Positions 29,297-39,089 of a stretch of DNA of 64,000 bases are shown here, piece after piece. Position numbers and translations under genes: made by a program. The first letter of the stretch is position 1; each line of letters begins with the position of its first letter. The DNA is from Rhizobium leguminosarum (GTDB taxonomy: Bacteria; Pseudomonadota; Alphaproteobacteria; Rhizobiales; Rhizobiaceae): NCBI RefSeq assembly GCF_001679785.1, contig NZ_CP016286.1, positions 4,033,501 to 4,097,500 on the forward strand, read 5' to 3'. The notes under the pieces were generated by a model that saw only the letters and a program-made list of their open reading frames with translations, was not told the DNA's origin and made no database searches.

Positions 29297-32200
29297 CGCC
29301 GCCCTCTTCGGTTTCGGCCGTCGACCATTCGGAGACGCGGGCAAGATGATCGTAGTCGCCGCCGAAATCGAACTGCAGGGCCGGGATCAGCCGCGAGGTA
29401 AAGCCTCTTTCGCTGGATTGCAGCAAGCCCACGAATTTGACCAGCTGGTCGATCGATTCGGCTGCGAGATCCATCGCCGATTTCGCCTTGTCGCTGCGCG
29501 CCGAGCTCTCGTTGTTGACGGTATCGACTTGAAAGCGGCTTCCCGGACGCAGACGCACATAGAGAAGATCCTGCGGCAAGAGGCTGCCGGCATCGCGAAA
29601 GGCGCCGGCACTCAGGGCCGCCGCTTCGAGCGCAAGCTGCGGATCGAGAAGCACGCGCGCCTGCGCCGGTGAGGGATTGTAGCCCGTCTTGTAGTCGATG
29701 ATATCGGCCGAGTTTGGTCCTGTGACGTCGATCCGGTCTGCGACGCCGGTGAGCCGGATATTGATCGGCTCCAGCTCCATACCGCCCCGTACCTCCGTCA
29801 ACGTTTTCAGGATGCCATGCCGCCGTCCAGCCTCCCATTCGAGGAAGGCGAGGGCCACCGCGCGAAAGCGCGGCCGCCACACGGCATCGATATGCGGCGG
29901 CAACTTTTCCATGTCGAAAAGCTCGGAAAGGACGTGCTCCATCGCTGCTGCCGCATCCGGCGTGCCGGCGATATGGGTTTCGCGGATGAACCGGTCGATG
30001 ATCTTGTGGTAGAGCGTCCCGCGTTCGGCCGCCCCAGGATCGCGATTGAACGGGTCGACGGGGTCGAGCCGCAGGACACGGCGGGCATAGATGGCATAGG
30101 GATCTCGGCGCAGGCGGCCGACTTCGCTGAAGGAATAGGATTTTGGCTGCAGCGCCAGTGGCGGTTTCGGCGAGGGGCGTTGCGCCGGCGCTTGGACCTC
30201 GCCCCGATCGATGAGAGCGGCCCATTGGAGAAACCGGTTGCCGCGACCCCTCAATTCCTTTTCGAGCGCCTCTCCGCCGAGCGCCAGCAGCCGCTGCAGC
30301 CAACGCGAGGCAACGGTCGGCGTCGAGCCCTGGCGCAGCGCGCGCGAATAGATCAGATGGCGTGTGCCGTTTGCCATCTCGAAATCATGTGCCAGCTGGC
30401 CGATGCGCCGCTCCGGCGGCTCGAGGCCGATTTCCGTCTTCATCATTCGCGGAATGAAGGGATTGTTGGCGGTCTGTCCCGGCCAGGTGCCTTCGTTCAG
30501 GCCGCCGAGGATCAGCGTATCGACGCCCTGCAGGCGGGCTTCCAGCGTGCCGAAGATGAAAAGCCTCGGATGGCTGAGCGCCCGTGGTTTCACCGCATGA
30601 CCGGCGGCGAGTGCTGCCATGATGTCGATCCATTGCGGTCCGTCGGCCTCCATCTGGCCGTCCGTGTCGATCACTTCACCGAGCAGGGCGGCGAGGGCAT
30701 CTCCCGCTTCGTTCGACCAGAGATCGGCGAGATTGCCTTGCGGATCGACCGCGACCGCTTCAAGCGAACGGCCGGTGCGCTCCGCCCATTCGGACAATGT
30801 GAAGCGCGCTGTTCTTCCACGATCTTCCGGCCGCTCCCGCATCAACGCTGAAGCCAGAGGCGCGGTCGCTTGTGTGACCCGCCGGGCAAGGTCGTATGCG
30901 GCGTCGGCGGCCTCACGGGAAAGCGCTTTTCGCCATTGCGGCGCGTGCCTGTCCAGCGCCTGTTCGGCAAGTTGGTGCGTGAGTAGCGGTTCCAGCGTAC
31001 TGATATCCACCTCTGCCACGCCGCCGCGCAGTGCCAGCAGCTCGAGCGCTTCGGTAGCGGAAATCAACGCACCGCGCTCCAGGCCGAAGCGGGCAAGCGG
31101 ATGTTTGAGCAGCGAGACGATCGCCACCGGATCGCGGGGCCGCAGCGCTGCCTCCAGCAGCAATTGCAGCAAGGTGCCCTGCGGCATGGCCGAAAGTGGT
31201 GTGCCCGCCGAATCGTCGGCGAGGATGCCGAAGCGGGAAAGCTCGGCCATCACCCGCCGCGCGAGATTGCGGTCCGGAGTGATGAGTGCTGCCCGGCTCT
31301 CGCTGTCCTGTCCCGGTCTTTCCAGCGCCAGCCGGAGCGCGATGGCAATTGCGGTTGCTTCCTCGCGCTCATTGGCGGCTTCAATCAGCGAGATGTCAGA
31401 GATGGCCGAAGACAGTGCGCCTGCGGGTAGGTCGTTTTTCCAAGCTCCCCAGTCGCTGGTCGCCTCCGCCGGGGCAAGGGCCCGCGACAGGATTTCGGCA
31501 CGCCGCTCAAGATCGGCCTCCGGTCTGTCGAGCAGCGTGACGTCGGCCCGCGTCAGCTTCAGCCGCTTGAGCAGCGACGACAGACCATATTGCGGATGGC
31601 TCCGGCTTGCCGGATTGGCATGTTGGCCTGGCGCCGGTTCCGGCGCGACCATCTGCCAGTGCCTTTCGGGCATGGAGAGATCCAGACCCGGAAGCACGAT
31701 TACGCCTTCCGGCAGATGGGCGACGGCGGTAATGAGATCGGCGGTGGCGGGAACGGAACCCGTCGAACCGGCGATGATGATCGGCCCGGCGGGTTTCGTT
31801 GCCGAAAGCCGGCTTGCTTCGGCCCGGAGAATGGCGTTTCTGTGCCGCGCCGGCGAGGATTTGCCGAGTTCGGACAGCCGTTCCGGCCAGAATGCGCTGG
31901 CGATCTGCAGGAACTCCACCGTCAGCTGCCACCAGGCGGCATAATCGCCGGTATCGAGTTTCGACAGTTCCGACCAGTCGAGATCTTCGGTTTCGATGGA
32001 ATCGATCAGTTCGGCAAGATTGCGGGCGAGCCAGATCGCATCGGCCGGGCTTGCCGGCGCGACGAGCGGCGAGTCCGAGTGAATGTGGCGAACGATCTCC
32101 GGCAGCTTGTTTCGCCAGGCGAGGATCAGACGCGCAAGCTCCAGCAGACGGGCGGTATTCGACAGCGGCTGAGCGAGATCGATCGTTGCCGGCAGCGCCT

Positions 32201-32480
32201 CGTCGAAATAGCCGCTATCGTCATCGGTTTCACCGAGCGGGCGGATGACGGGGAGGATCGCCGAGCGGCCGCCGAGCAGGTCGACGAATTCGGACCGCAG
32301 CACACGCACGGCGCGCCGGGTCGGCAGGTAGATCGTTACTTTTGCAAGCGATAGCGGATCATCGGCGTCGTGCCGGAAAATCGACGTCAATCGGCCGTCG
32401 CAAAGTGTGGTCGCCAGCGTTTTCAGGAAGGAGAGTCCCGCCGGGATCGTCAAGATGCGTGGCTGGTGCCGCTCCGCCAT
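29289..32480 (-). CDS. addB: Double-strand break repair protein AddB (alphaproteobacterial type)
   Basis: A 1063-residue partner of AddA. The N-terminal half is the degenerate helicase-like scaffold and lacks an obvious Walker A, which is usual in alphaproteobacterial AddB. The C-terminal PD-(D/E)XK nuclease domain is seen in GVADRIDVTGPNSADIIDYKTGYNPSPAQ (about 900-930). It follows murU by 3 bases and overlaps addA by 8 nt, so the two subunits are probably translated in step. Confidence 0.94.
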   Translation of the reverse strand: MAERHQPRILTIPAGLSFLKTLATTLCDGRLTSIFRHDADDPLSLAKVTIYLPTRRAVRVLRSEFVDLLGGRSAILPVIRPLGETDDDSGYFDEALPATIDLAQPLSNTARLLELARLILAWRNKLPEIVRHIHSDSPLVAPASPADAIWLARNLAELIDSIETEDLDWSELSKLDTGDYAAWWQLTVEFLQIASAFWPERLSELGKSSPARHRNAILRAEASRLSATKPAGPIIIAGSTGSVPATADLITAVAHLPEGVIVLPGLDLSMPERHWQMVAPEPAPGQHANPASRSHPQYGLSSLLKRLKLTRADVTLLDRPEADLERRAEILSRALAPAEATSDWGAWKNDLPAGALSSAISDISLIEAANEREEATAIAIALRLALERPGQDSESRAALITPDRNLARRVMAELSRFGILADDSAGTPLSAMPQGTLLQLLLEAALRPRDPVAIVSLLKHPLARFGLERGALISATEALELLALRGGVAEVDISTLEPLLTHQLAEQALDRHAPQWRKALSREAADAAYDLARRVTQATAPLASALMRERPEDRGRTARFTLSEWAERTGRSLEAVAVDPQGNLADLWSNEAGDALAALLGEVIDTDGQMEADGPQWIDIMAALAAGHAVKPRALSHPRLFIFGTLEARLQGVDTLILGGLNEGTWPGQTANNPFIPRMMKTEIGLEPPERRIGQLAHDFEMANGTRHLIYSRALRQGSTPTVASRWLQRLLALGGEALEKELRGRGNRFLQWAALIDRGEVQAPAQRPSPKPPLALQPKSYSFSEVGRLRRDPYAIYARRVLRLDPVDPFNRDPGAAERGTLYHKIIDRFIRETHIAGTPDAAAAMEHVLSELFDMEKLPPHIDAVWRPRFRAVALAFLEWEAGRRHGILKTLTEVRGGMELEPINIRLTGVADRIDVTGPNSADIIDYKTGYNPSPAQARVLLDPQLALEAAALSAGAFRDAGSLLPQDLLYVRLRPGSRFQVDTVNNESSARSDKAKSAMDLAAESIDQLVKFVGLLQSSERGFTSRLIPALQFDFGGDYDHLARVSEWSTAETEEGGDE

Positions 32481-32483
32481 GGC

Positions 32484-33215
32484 TTACGCAAACGTCCGCA
32501 ATCGCCGGATCGTTTCCTCCGCCTCGCCGATCGCCTCGGGCGTGCCGACCGTCAGCCAATGGCCTTCGAGCACCATGCCGAAAAGCCGTCCACGCGCGAT
32601 CGCCTTGTCGAAATAGATATTGAGGTTGAAGGCATCCTTCGGTGCATCGTCGAACAGCGACGGGTTCATGGCGATCGCGCCGGCATAGACGACGGGGTTG
32701 GAAGGATTGTCTCGATAACGCGTCAGCCGGCCATCGGCCGCGAGACTGAAGTCGTTCTTGCCATTGTGACCCGTCGTATGCTCGATCCCAACGCAAAGCA
32801 GCGCCATATCCATGCGTTCGGCATCGAAGAATCCGGCTAAGCGTTCCAGGTTCGTCGGCCGCCCCGGCTGTTCGCCGATCCAGAAGAGATCGGCATTCAT
32901 GACGAAGATATTGTCGCGGCTAAGCAGCCTCAGCCCCTTAGCCAGGCCGCCGCCGGAATTCATCAGTGCGTCCCGCTCGTCCGATATGGCGATGTCGAGG
33001 CCGTGATAATTCCCGAGATGTTCGAGCATCTGGTCGGCGTGATGGTGAACGTTGACAACGGCGCGTTTTATGCCGGCCGCCACCAGCGAATCCAACGCGT
33101 AGTCGATCATCGGCTTGCCGTCGATCTTCACCAGCGGCTTTGGGATCTTGTCGGTGATCGGGCGCATGCGGGTTCCGAGACCCGCGGCCAGTACCATGGC
33201 TTGTCTGATGGTCAT
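32484..33215 (-). CDS. murU: MurU-type N-acetylmuramate-1-phosphate uridylyltransferase
   Basis: A 243-residue sugar-phosphate nucleotidyltransferase. The N-terminal signature AMVLAAGLGTRMRPITDKIPKPLVKIDGKP and the metal-site FVMNADLFW are clear. Alone it could be a mannose-1-phosphate guanylyltransferase homologue, but it lies 13 bases after a TsaE-AmgK fusion gene. AmgK with MurU makes UDP-MurNAc from salvaged MurNAc in Pseudomonas and Caulobacter. The MurU call rests on that pairing plus length and sequence. Confidence 0.82.
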   Translation of the reverse strand: MTIRQAMVLAAGLGTRMRPITDKIPKPLVKIDGKPMIDYALDSLVAAGIKRAVVNVHHHADQMLEHLGNYHGLDIAISDERDALMNSGGGLAKGLRLLSRDNIFVMNADLFWIGEQPGRPTNLERLAGFFDAERMDMALLCVGIEHTTGHNGKNDFSLAADGRLTRYRDNPSNPVVYAGAIAMNPSLFDDAPKDAFNLNIYFDKAIARGRLFGMVLEGHWLTVGTPEAIGEAEETIRRLRTFA

Positions 33216-33228
33216 TCTGATCCGGAAC

Positions 33229-34746
33229 TTATGATTCGCTCTGGCCTATTCCAGCCCTTGCGCACCAATCGCGCAAGGGGGCAAGCGTTTCATGCTCGAG
33301 CGCGACGTTCAGATAGGAAAGCGTGCGCGACATATGTTTCAGATAGCCCGGCTTGCCGTCGCGCTGCAAGAGGCGCACCCAGAGGCCAGCAAGCTTGCAG
33401 TTGCGCTGGGCAGACATGATCGCCCAGGCCTTCATAAATCCGGCTTCGTCGAAACCGCCCTGCGCGCGGCGAAGCGTCAGATAATCATCCATCAGCTGCC
33501 GGAAGAGGTCCGGCTCGATCGTTACGCGCGCATCCTGGACGATTGAGGCAAGGTCATAGGCAGTGGGGCCGATCATCGCGTCCTGGAAATCGATGAGGCC
33601 GATCTTACGAATACCGCTTTCATGTTCGCGCCAGATGATGTTCGGCGAATGGAAGTCGCGCAGCAGCAGGTTCTTCTCGGCCGTTGCGAGCTCGTCGATG
33701 AGCGCGTCCCAGATCGCCAGATATTCCGCCCGTTCGGCTTCCGTTGCGGGTGCGCCCTGACGCTTCCAGGGCAGGTGCCAGTCGAGCACCAGCCGCACCT
33801 CCATCTTCATCGCCGTGCGGTCGAAATCAGGAATATGGTGGATATGGCCCTTTCCAACGGGGATGTCCTGCGGAAATTTCAGGGCGTGCAGCCTGGCCAG
33901 GAAGGCAACGCTTTCGCGATAGCGTTCGATAACCGGCTGTCCGTAGGCATCCAGCACGCCTTCGCTGCCGAGATCTTCGATCAGCAGGATACCCTTGTTA
34001 TAATCCACCTTGTAGACTTCGGGCGCCGCAAAACCGTCCTTGCGCAGCGTATCGGCGATCGCCACGAAGGGATAAGCGTTTTCGGCAAGATGCGCGACTT
34101 TGGGATAGGGTTTGCCGTCGAGAACCGGCGGGCCTTCAGCAAGCGGCGGCCAGTCCATCAGGATGACGCGTTGGTTCCCGGCTTGCGGATAGATCGCCTC
34201 ATAGGCGCGCAGCGAGGCATCACCGGTCAGGAATCGGCGTTTCGCTGCGGGGTAACCGGCGGTATCGAGGAAATCGCGGATCGCCAGGACGCGGCGGATG
34301 CGTGTATTTTGGGCGCCAGCGGCTTCGATTATTACCCGGCGGCCGCTGCCTTCATGCGCCAGCGTCAGCGCGATGCGCTGCGCGGGCAGTTCGCTCTGCG
34401 CCATCTCAGGCCATTCGACGAGACAGATACCGTTCTGCAGGGCCTCGTCGAAGCCAAGCTCGGTCAGTTCGGCCGGATCACCGAGCCGGTAGAGATCGAA
34501 ATGCGAAACGGCGATGCGCAGATCGTAGGATTGCACCAGCGTGAAGGTCGGGCTCGGGACCTCAAGCCCCTCGTCATCGGCCATGGCGCGCAGGATCGCC
34601 CGGGCGAGCGAGGATTTCCCCGCGCCGAGATCGCCGGAAAGGGCAAGGCAATCGCCGGCCTTCAGGGCCAGCGCCAAGTCTTCGCCGAGGCGGATGGTGG
34701 CCGCCTCGTCTTTCAGGAAAAGCGAGATTGCATCGCTGGTCGTCAT
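33229..34746 (-). CDS. Fusion of TsaE (t6A synthesis ATPase) and AmgK-like sugar kinase
   Basis: A 505-residue two-domain protein. Residues about 1-150 are TsaE: Walker A SGDLGAGKSSLARAI, then SPTFTLVQSYD and HFDLYRLGDPAELTELGF, the ATPase needed for tRNA t6A formation. Residues about 165-500 are an aminoglycoside-phosphotransferase-fold kinase: catalytic loop LLRDFHSPNIIW and metal-binding GLIDFQDAMIGPTAYDLAS, as in AmgK, the anomeric MurNAc/GlcNAc kinase. murU follows directly. The ATG overlaps the divL stop by 4 nt. There is no frameshift or stop between the domains. Confidence 0.88.
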   Translation of the reverse strand: MTTSDAISLFLKDEAATIRLGEDLALALKAGDCLALSGDLGAGKSSLARAILRAMADDEGLEVPSPTFTLVQSYDLRIAVSHFDLYRLGDPAELTELGFDEALQNGICLVEWPEMAQSELPAQRIALTLAHEGSGRRVIIEAAGAQNTRIRRVLAIRDFLDTAGYPAAKRRFLTGDASLRAYEAIYPQAGNQRVILMDWPPLAEGPPVLDGKPYPKVAHLAENAYPFVAIADTLRKDGFAAPEVYKVDYNKGILLIEDLGSEGVLDAYGQPVIERYRESVAFLARLHALKFPQDIPVGKGHIHHIPDFDRTAMKMEVRLVLDWHLPWKRQGAPATEAERAEYLAIWDALIDELATAEKNLLLRDFHSPNIIWREHESGIRKIGLIDFQDAMIGPTAYDLASIVQDARVTIEPDLFRQLMDDYLTLRRAQGGFDEAGFMKAWAIMSAQRNCKLAGLWVRLLQRDGKPGYLKHMSRTLSYLNVALEHETLAPLRDWCARAGIGQSES

Positions 34747-37328
34747 TCGGCGGCGGCGGAATGCGGTACATCGACCGAGGGGATACGACAGACGACGGTC
34801 GTGCCCTTGCCCGGCTCGCTGTCGATCGTCACGTCGCCATGATGCAGACTGACGAAGCTGTCGACGATCGAGAGGCCGAGGCCGGCGCCGCCGCGTTTGC
34901 CGCTTTTCGCTCCCGTGGCAAAACGGTCGAAGACGGTCGCGATCATGTCGGGTGAGATGCCGGGGCCGCGATCACTGACGGCGAAGACGAAATCCGTGCC
35001 TTCGCGATGGCATTCCAGCGAGATCGACGTGCCCTCGGGCGAGAAATTCGCCGCATTGGACAGAAGCTTCAGAAGGATCTGTTTCAGCCGCTGCGGATCG
35101 GCGACGATCGAGCCGAGATAGGCAGGAGCGGTGATTTCAAGCGCGACGCCACTTTCGTGGAGGCGATCGGCGATTTGCATCGAGACGTCGTCGAGCAGAT
35201 CGTTGAGATCGATATCCGCATAATTGAGGCGCATGATGCCGGCGTCGACGGTCGCAAGGTCGAGAATATCGTTGACGAGCGTCAACAGAACCGAGGACGA
35301 GGTCGAGATGTGGTCGATATATTCGGCCTGCCGTTCGGTAAGCGGCCCGACGCCCGGCGTGCGCAGGAGATCGGTGAAGCCGATGATGTTGGTCAGTGGT
35401 GAACGCAGTTCATAGGAAACGTGCTGGACGAAGTCGTTCTTCAGCTCGTCGGCCTTGCGCAACGCTTCGTTCTTCTCGGTCAGCGCGCGCTCGGCACGCA
35501 CGCTGTCCGTCATGTTGACGAAGGTCAGCATGGTCTGCGCGTTCGGCAGCGGGATGACGGCATAGTCGAGCACGAGGCCGGAGAAGAGTTCCAGCGTTCC
35601 CTGGCCCGAGCGGCGTTCGTCGTCGAAGCTGGTGATCAGTTCCGCGAACGTCTTCCAACCGTCCGGCCGGTCATAGGACGGGGCGCAGGCCTCGCCCAGC
35701 GCACGGATATGGGTGCCGGGCTTGGCTTCGGTTTCGGTGATCCCCCAGAGCGCACGGAAGGCCGGGTTGGAAAGTCGGATGCGTCCATCAGGACCGAACA
35801 CCGCCACACCTTCGGAAAGGTGGTCGATCGTTTCGCCCTGCACCTTGACCAGCGTGTTGTAGCGCGTTTCGAGATCGACCTGCTCGGTCAGATTTTCGAA
35901 CACCCAGGTGGCGCCGCCCTGCGGATGAGCGGTGGCGAAGACCCGCAACGTCTGCCCGTTGGGCAGGTGCCAGAGATCCGTTTGCGTGTCGAGCGCGCGA
36001 TAGACGGAAAGCGCGGCGTCCTTCCAGCTTTTCCAGTTGAGCTGGTCCGGCAACTTCTTGGCTGCGCGCAGCCGCTCGAGCAACTCGCTATTGTCCGGCC
36101 GGCCTTCGAGGAAGGCGATATCCAGCTCCCAAAGCGCAACGAAGGCCTGATTGTAGAACTGCAGCCGGCGCTCGCCGTCGAAGATGGCAACCGGCGTGGC
36201 CAGATGGTCGAGCGTTTCGGCATGGCTCTTCAGCGTCCGTTCCAGCTCGGCGCGCACTGCCTCTATGTCGGATACATCGATCGCGATGCCGGCCGAGCCG
36301 CCGGGAACCCTGACGTCGACGACGTCGAAGAATGTGCGGTTGCCGTGCACGACCGTCGAGATCTTGTCGTGGAAGGGCGATTCCGGCGTCGTCGTGGCGC
36401 GAATGCGTTCGCGCGCGACGGTCGTCAGCATCTCGCGGCCTTCATTGATCGCCTGCTGCGGCGATCGCGCTTCGACCGCCTCGCCATAAGCCTGGTTGAC
36501 CCAGGTCAGGCGGCCCACCGGATCGCGCTGCCAGGCCGGCATATCGATCGCGTCCAGCATGGTCTGGAAGGCAGAGATCGAGGTCATCAGCCGGTCGCGC
36601 TCGATCCTGAGCTCTGCGAGCTCGGCGCGCAGATTGTTGAGCGCCACGAAACGGACGAACGCGCGCCCGCCGGAAACCCTGCCCTGCGCCTCCAGGATTT
36701 CGTCGCGGATGGTTTCGACCACCATGTCGAAGCTCTGCGCCTCGTCGCGCAGCCGGTCGATCGCCTTTTCCAACTCGGAAGCCGAACGTGACTTCAGCCA
36801 CAGGCCGAAGGCCAGGAATTCGCCGTCCTGCGGCGCGCCGGTCTCGGGCGGAAGCTGGCCGAGCAGTTCGGGGCGCGCATTGCCGTCCCATATGACGATC
36901 CGCCGGTTCTTGTCGGCGATCAGAGCCTGGTATTGCGAAATGCGCTGCTGGGCATCGGAGAGCGCCGAGCGGATTTCCCGGCTCTCGTTTTCCAGATTGC
37001 CGCGCTGACGCACCAGCCACAGCGTCGACAGAAGCGCTGCCGATATGACGCCGATGACGACGGAAACACCGATCACCTGCGAGGATGTGAAGAGGTGAGC
37101 CGAGGCCGCCGCCTGCTGCTCCGCCTGTGCCAGAGCCGGCCGCGCCAGCGCGGCAAGCGCCGTGCCGGCGGCGCAGCTTTTCAGGAAGCGCGCCAGTGGT
37201 CCGTGCTCTTGCTTTGCGGCCTCGTGTGCCGTTGCAGATTTATATCCTCGGCCTGCCATGAGCGGGCGGTGATCGGCGCGAACGCCATCATCCGCCTGAC
37301 CGGGCAGGCTGCTTCTTATTTCCGACAT
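34743..37328 (-). CDS. divL: DivL-like PAS-domain pseudo-histidine kinase with Tyr in the H-box
   Basis: About 861 residues: a signal-like or membrane N-terminus (transmembrane segment near 82-106), a coiled-coil stretch, at least three PAS-like domains (about 255-360, 375-490, 505-610), then a DHp and HATPase module. The H-box reads HVSYELRSPLTNIIGF: Tyr (about 639, codon 35412-35414) replaces the phospho-accepting His, the hallmark of Caulobacter DivL, a CckA-CtrA cell-cycle regulator. The ATP-binding NAANFSPEG, DRGPGIS and GGAGLGLSIV boxes look intact. ATG 37328 is chosen; TTG 37352 and ATG 37259 are alternatives, none with a strong Shine-Dalgarno. Confidence 0.88.
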   Translation of the reverse strand: MSEIRSSLPGQADDGVRADHRPLMAGRGYKSATAHEAAKQEHGPLARFLKSCAAGTALAALARPALAQAEQQAAASAHLFTSSQVIGVSVVIGVISAALLSTLWLVRQRGNLENESREIRSALSDAQQRISQYQALIADKNRRIVIWDGNARPELLGQLPPETGAPQDGEFLAFGLWLKSRSASELEKAIDRLRDEAQSFDMVVETIRDEILEAQGRVSGGRAFVRFVALNNLRAELAELRIERDRLMTSISAFQTMLDAIDMPAWQRDPVGRLTWVNQAYGEAVEARSPQQAINEGREMLTTVARERIRATTTPESPFHDKISTVVHGNRTFFDVVDVRVPGGSAGIAIDVSDIEAVRAELERTLKSHAETLDHLATPVAIFDGERRLQFYNQAFVALWELDIAFLEGRPDNSELLERLRAAKKLPDQLNWKSWKDAALSVYRALDTQTDLWHLPNGQTLRVFATAHPQGGATWVFENLTEQVDLETRYNTLVKVQGETIDHLSEGVAVFGPDGRIRLSNPAFRALWGITETEAKPGTHIRALGEACAPSYDRPDGWKTFAELITSFDDERRSGQGTLELFSGLVLDYAVIPLPNAQTMLTFVNMTDSVRAERALTEKNEALRKADELKNDFVQHVSYELRSPLTNIIGFTDLLRTPGVGPLTERQAEYIDHISTSSSVLLTLVNDILDLATVDAGIMRLNYADIDLNDLLDDVSMQIADRLHESGVALEITAPAYLGSIVADPQRLKQILLKLLSNAANFSPEGTSISLECHREGTDFVFAVSDRGPGISPDMIATVFDRFATGAKSGKRGGAGLGLSIVDSFVSLHHGDVTIDSEPGKGTTVVCRIPSVDVPHSAAAE

Positions 37329-37473
37329 CCGCGGTATGTCTCCGTCCTTCAATGTGCCGCATTACGACAAGACATCCCATTTTCGCAGCGGTCGGACAGG
37401 GTCCGGCGCCACGAATCAAGTCTTAAAACAATACTTCGGAAGGGAATCTGCGGGAAGGGAGCGTCCAAAAAAT

Positions 37474-37503
37474 AAGCCGCGGCATTTGTCAATGCCGCGG
37501 CTT
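37474..37503 (-). terminator. ahcY terminator
   Basis: Perfect 13-bp stem (AAGCCGCGGCATT with its complement) and a 4-base loop. On the minus strand it is followed by ATTTTTTGG, 28 bases beyond the ahcY stop. It separates ahcY from divL. Confidence 0.9.
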
Positions 37504-37531
37504 CTACATCTTGTGGATATTAACGATCAAA

Positions 37532-38932
37532 TCAATATCTGTAGTGGTCGGACTTGAACGGGCCCTTCGGCGAGACGCCGATATAGGCAGCCTGTTCCTC
37601 AGAAAGCTCAGTCAGCTTCACGCCGAGCTTGTCGAGATGCAGGCGTGCGACCTTCTCGTCGAGATGCTTCGGCAGGATATAGACCTGGTTGGAATACTGG
37701 TCGGGCTTGGTGAAGAGCTCGATCTGCGCCAGCGTCTGGTTGGTGAACGAAGCCGACATCACGAAGGACGGATGGCCGGTGGCGTTGCCGAGGTTGAGCA
37801 GACGGCCTTCGGAAAGAAGGATGATGCGGTTGCCCTTGGGAAATTCGATCAGGTCGACCTGCGGCTTGACGTTGGTCCACTTGAGATTGCGCAATGCAGC
37901 GACTTCGATCTCGTTGTCGAAGTGACCGATGTTGCCGACGATCGCCATATCCTTCATCGCCCGCATATGGTCGATGCGGATGACGTCCTTGTTGCCGGTG
38001 GTGGTGATGAAGATATCGGCCGAGGAAACGACGTCCTCGAGCAGAACGACTTCATAACCGTCCATCGCAGCCTGCAATGCGCAGATCGGATCGGCTTCGG
38101 TCACCTTGACGCGGGCGCCGGCGCCGGAGAGCGAAGCGGCAGAACCCTTGCCGACGTCGCCGTATCCGCAGACGACGGCAACCTTGCCGGCCATCATGAC
38201 GTCGGTGCCGCGACGGATGCCGTCGACCAGCGATTCCTTGCAGCCATACTTGTTGTCGAACTTCGACTTGGTGACCGAGTCGTTGACGTTGATCGCCGGG
38301 AAGGGCAGCAGGCCCTTCTGGCTGAGCTGGTAAAGGCGGTTGACGCCGGTCGTCGTTTCCTCGGTGACGCCCTTGATCGCGTCGCGCTGCTTGGTGAACC
38401 AGCCAGGCGAAGCGGCAAGGCGCTTCTTGATCTGTGCGAAGAGGATTTCCTCTTCCTCGGAATGCGGATGAGACAGCACGTCCTCGCCGGCTTCTGCGCG
38501 GGCGCCAAGCAGGATGTACATGGTGGCGTCGCCGCCGTCATCGAGGATCATGTTGGAAAGGCCGCCATCGGCCCACTGGAAGATCTTGTCGGTGTAGACC
38601 CAGTAATCTTCGAGCGATTCGCCCTTGATGGCGAAGACAGGTACGCCGGAAGCGGCGATCGCGGCAGCGGCATGATCCTGCGTCGAGAAGATGTTGCACG
38701 AGGCCCAGCGGACTTCGGCGCCGAGCGCGACCAGCGTTTCGATGAGCACGGCCGTCTGGATAGTCATGTGCAGCGAGCCGGTGATGCGCGCGCCCTTCAG
38801 CGGCTTTGTCTGGCCGAATTCGGTGCGGCAGGACATCAGCCCCGGCATTTCGGTTTCGGCGATCGTAATTTCCTTGCGGCCGAAATCCGCAAGCCCGATA
38901 TCGGCGACGACATAATCTTTTTCAGTGCTCAT
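37532..38932 (-). CDS. ahcY: S-adenosylhomocysteinase
   Basis: A 466-residue NAD-dependent enzyme that splits S-adenosylhomocysteine to adenosine and homocysteine, relieving product inhibition of methyltransferases. Substrate segments [36 protein letters not shown] and the Rossmann [14 protein letters not shown] are clear, and it ends with the typical SDHYRY. ATG 38932 (MSTEKDY) has GGAGG six bases upstream; the ORF from 39001 adds 23 residues of non-conserved sequence. A perfect palindrome lies 115 bases upstream. Confidence 0.97.
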
Positions 38933-39046
38933 AGAGGCCTCCAGGCTGAAAAACGTCTCAAAATTGGCGCAGGCGCGAAGATGACCCACGTGCAAGCGCA
39001 CGGCATGTCCGCCGTTTAGCAGGCTTCGCCGATGATGGCAATAAGG

Positions 39047-39066
39047 ATATAAAGAAGTCTTTATAT
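39047..39066. promoter_or_regulatory. Palindromic operator candidate upstream of ahcY
   Basis: Perfect inverted repeat ATATAAAGA-AG-TCTTTATAT, 115 bases upstream of ahcY and 24 bases beyond the ptsH stop. It is strikingly AT-rich in a GC-rich genome and has the symmetry of a dimer-binding site. ArsR-family SahR-type regulators of SAM-cycle genes are a plausible binder (inference). Confidence 0.6.
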
Positions 39067-39089
39067 GTTTATATGAACGCGATCGGAGC

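Noticed and set aside
38933..39046. SAH or SAM riboswitch in the ahcY leader
   Set aside because: The roughly 110-base leader does not show a recognisable riboswitch core; the palindrome upstream looks like a protein operator.
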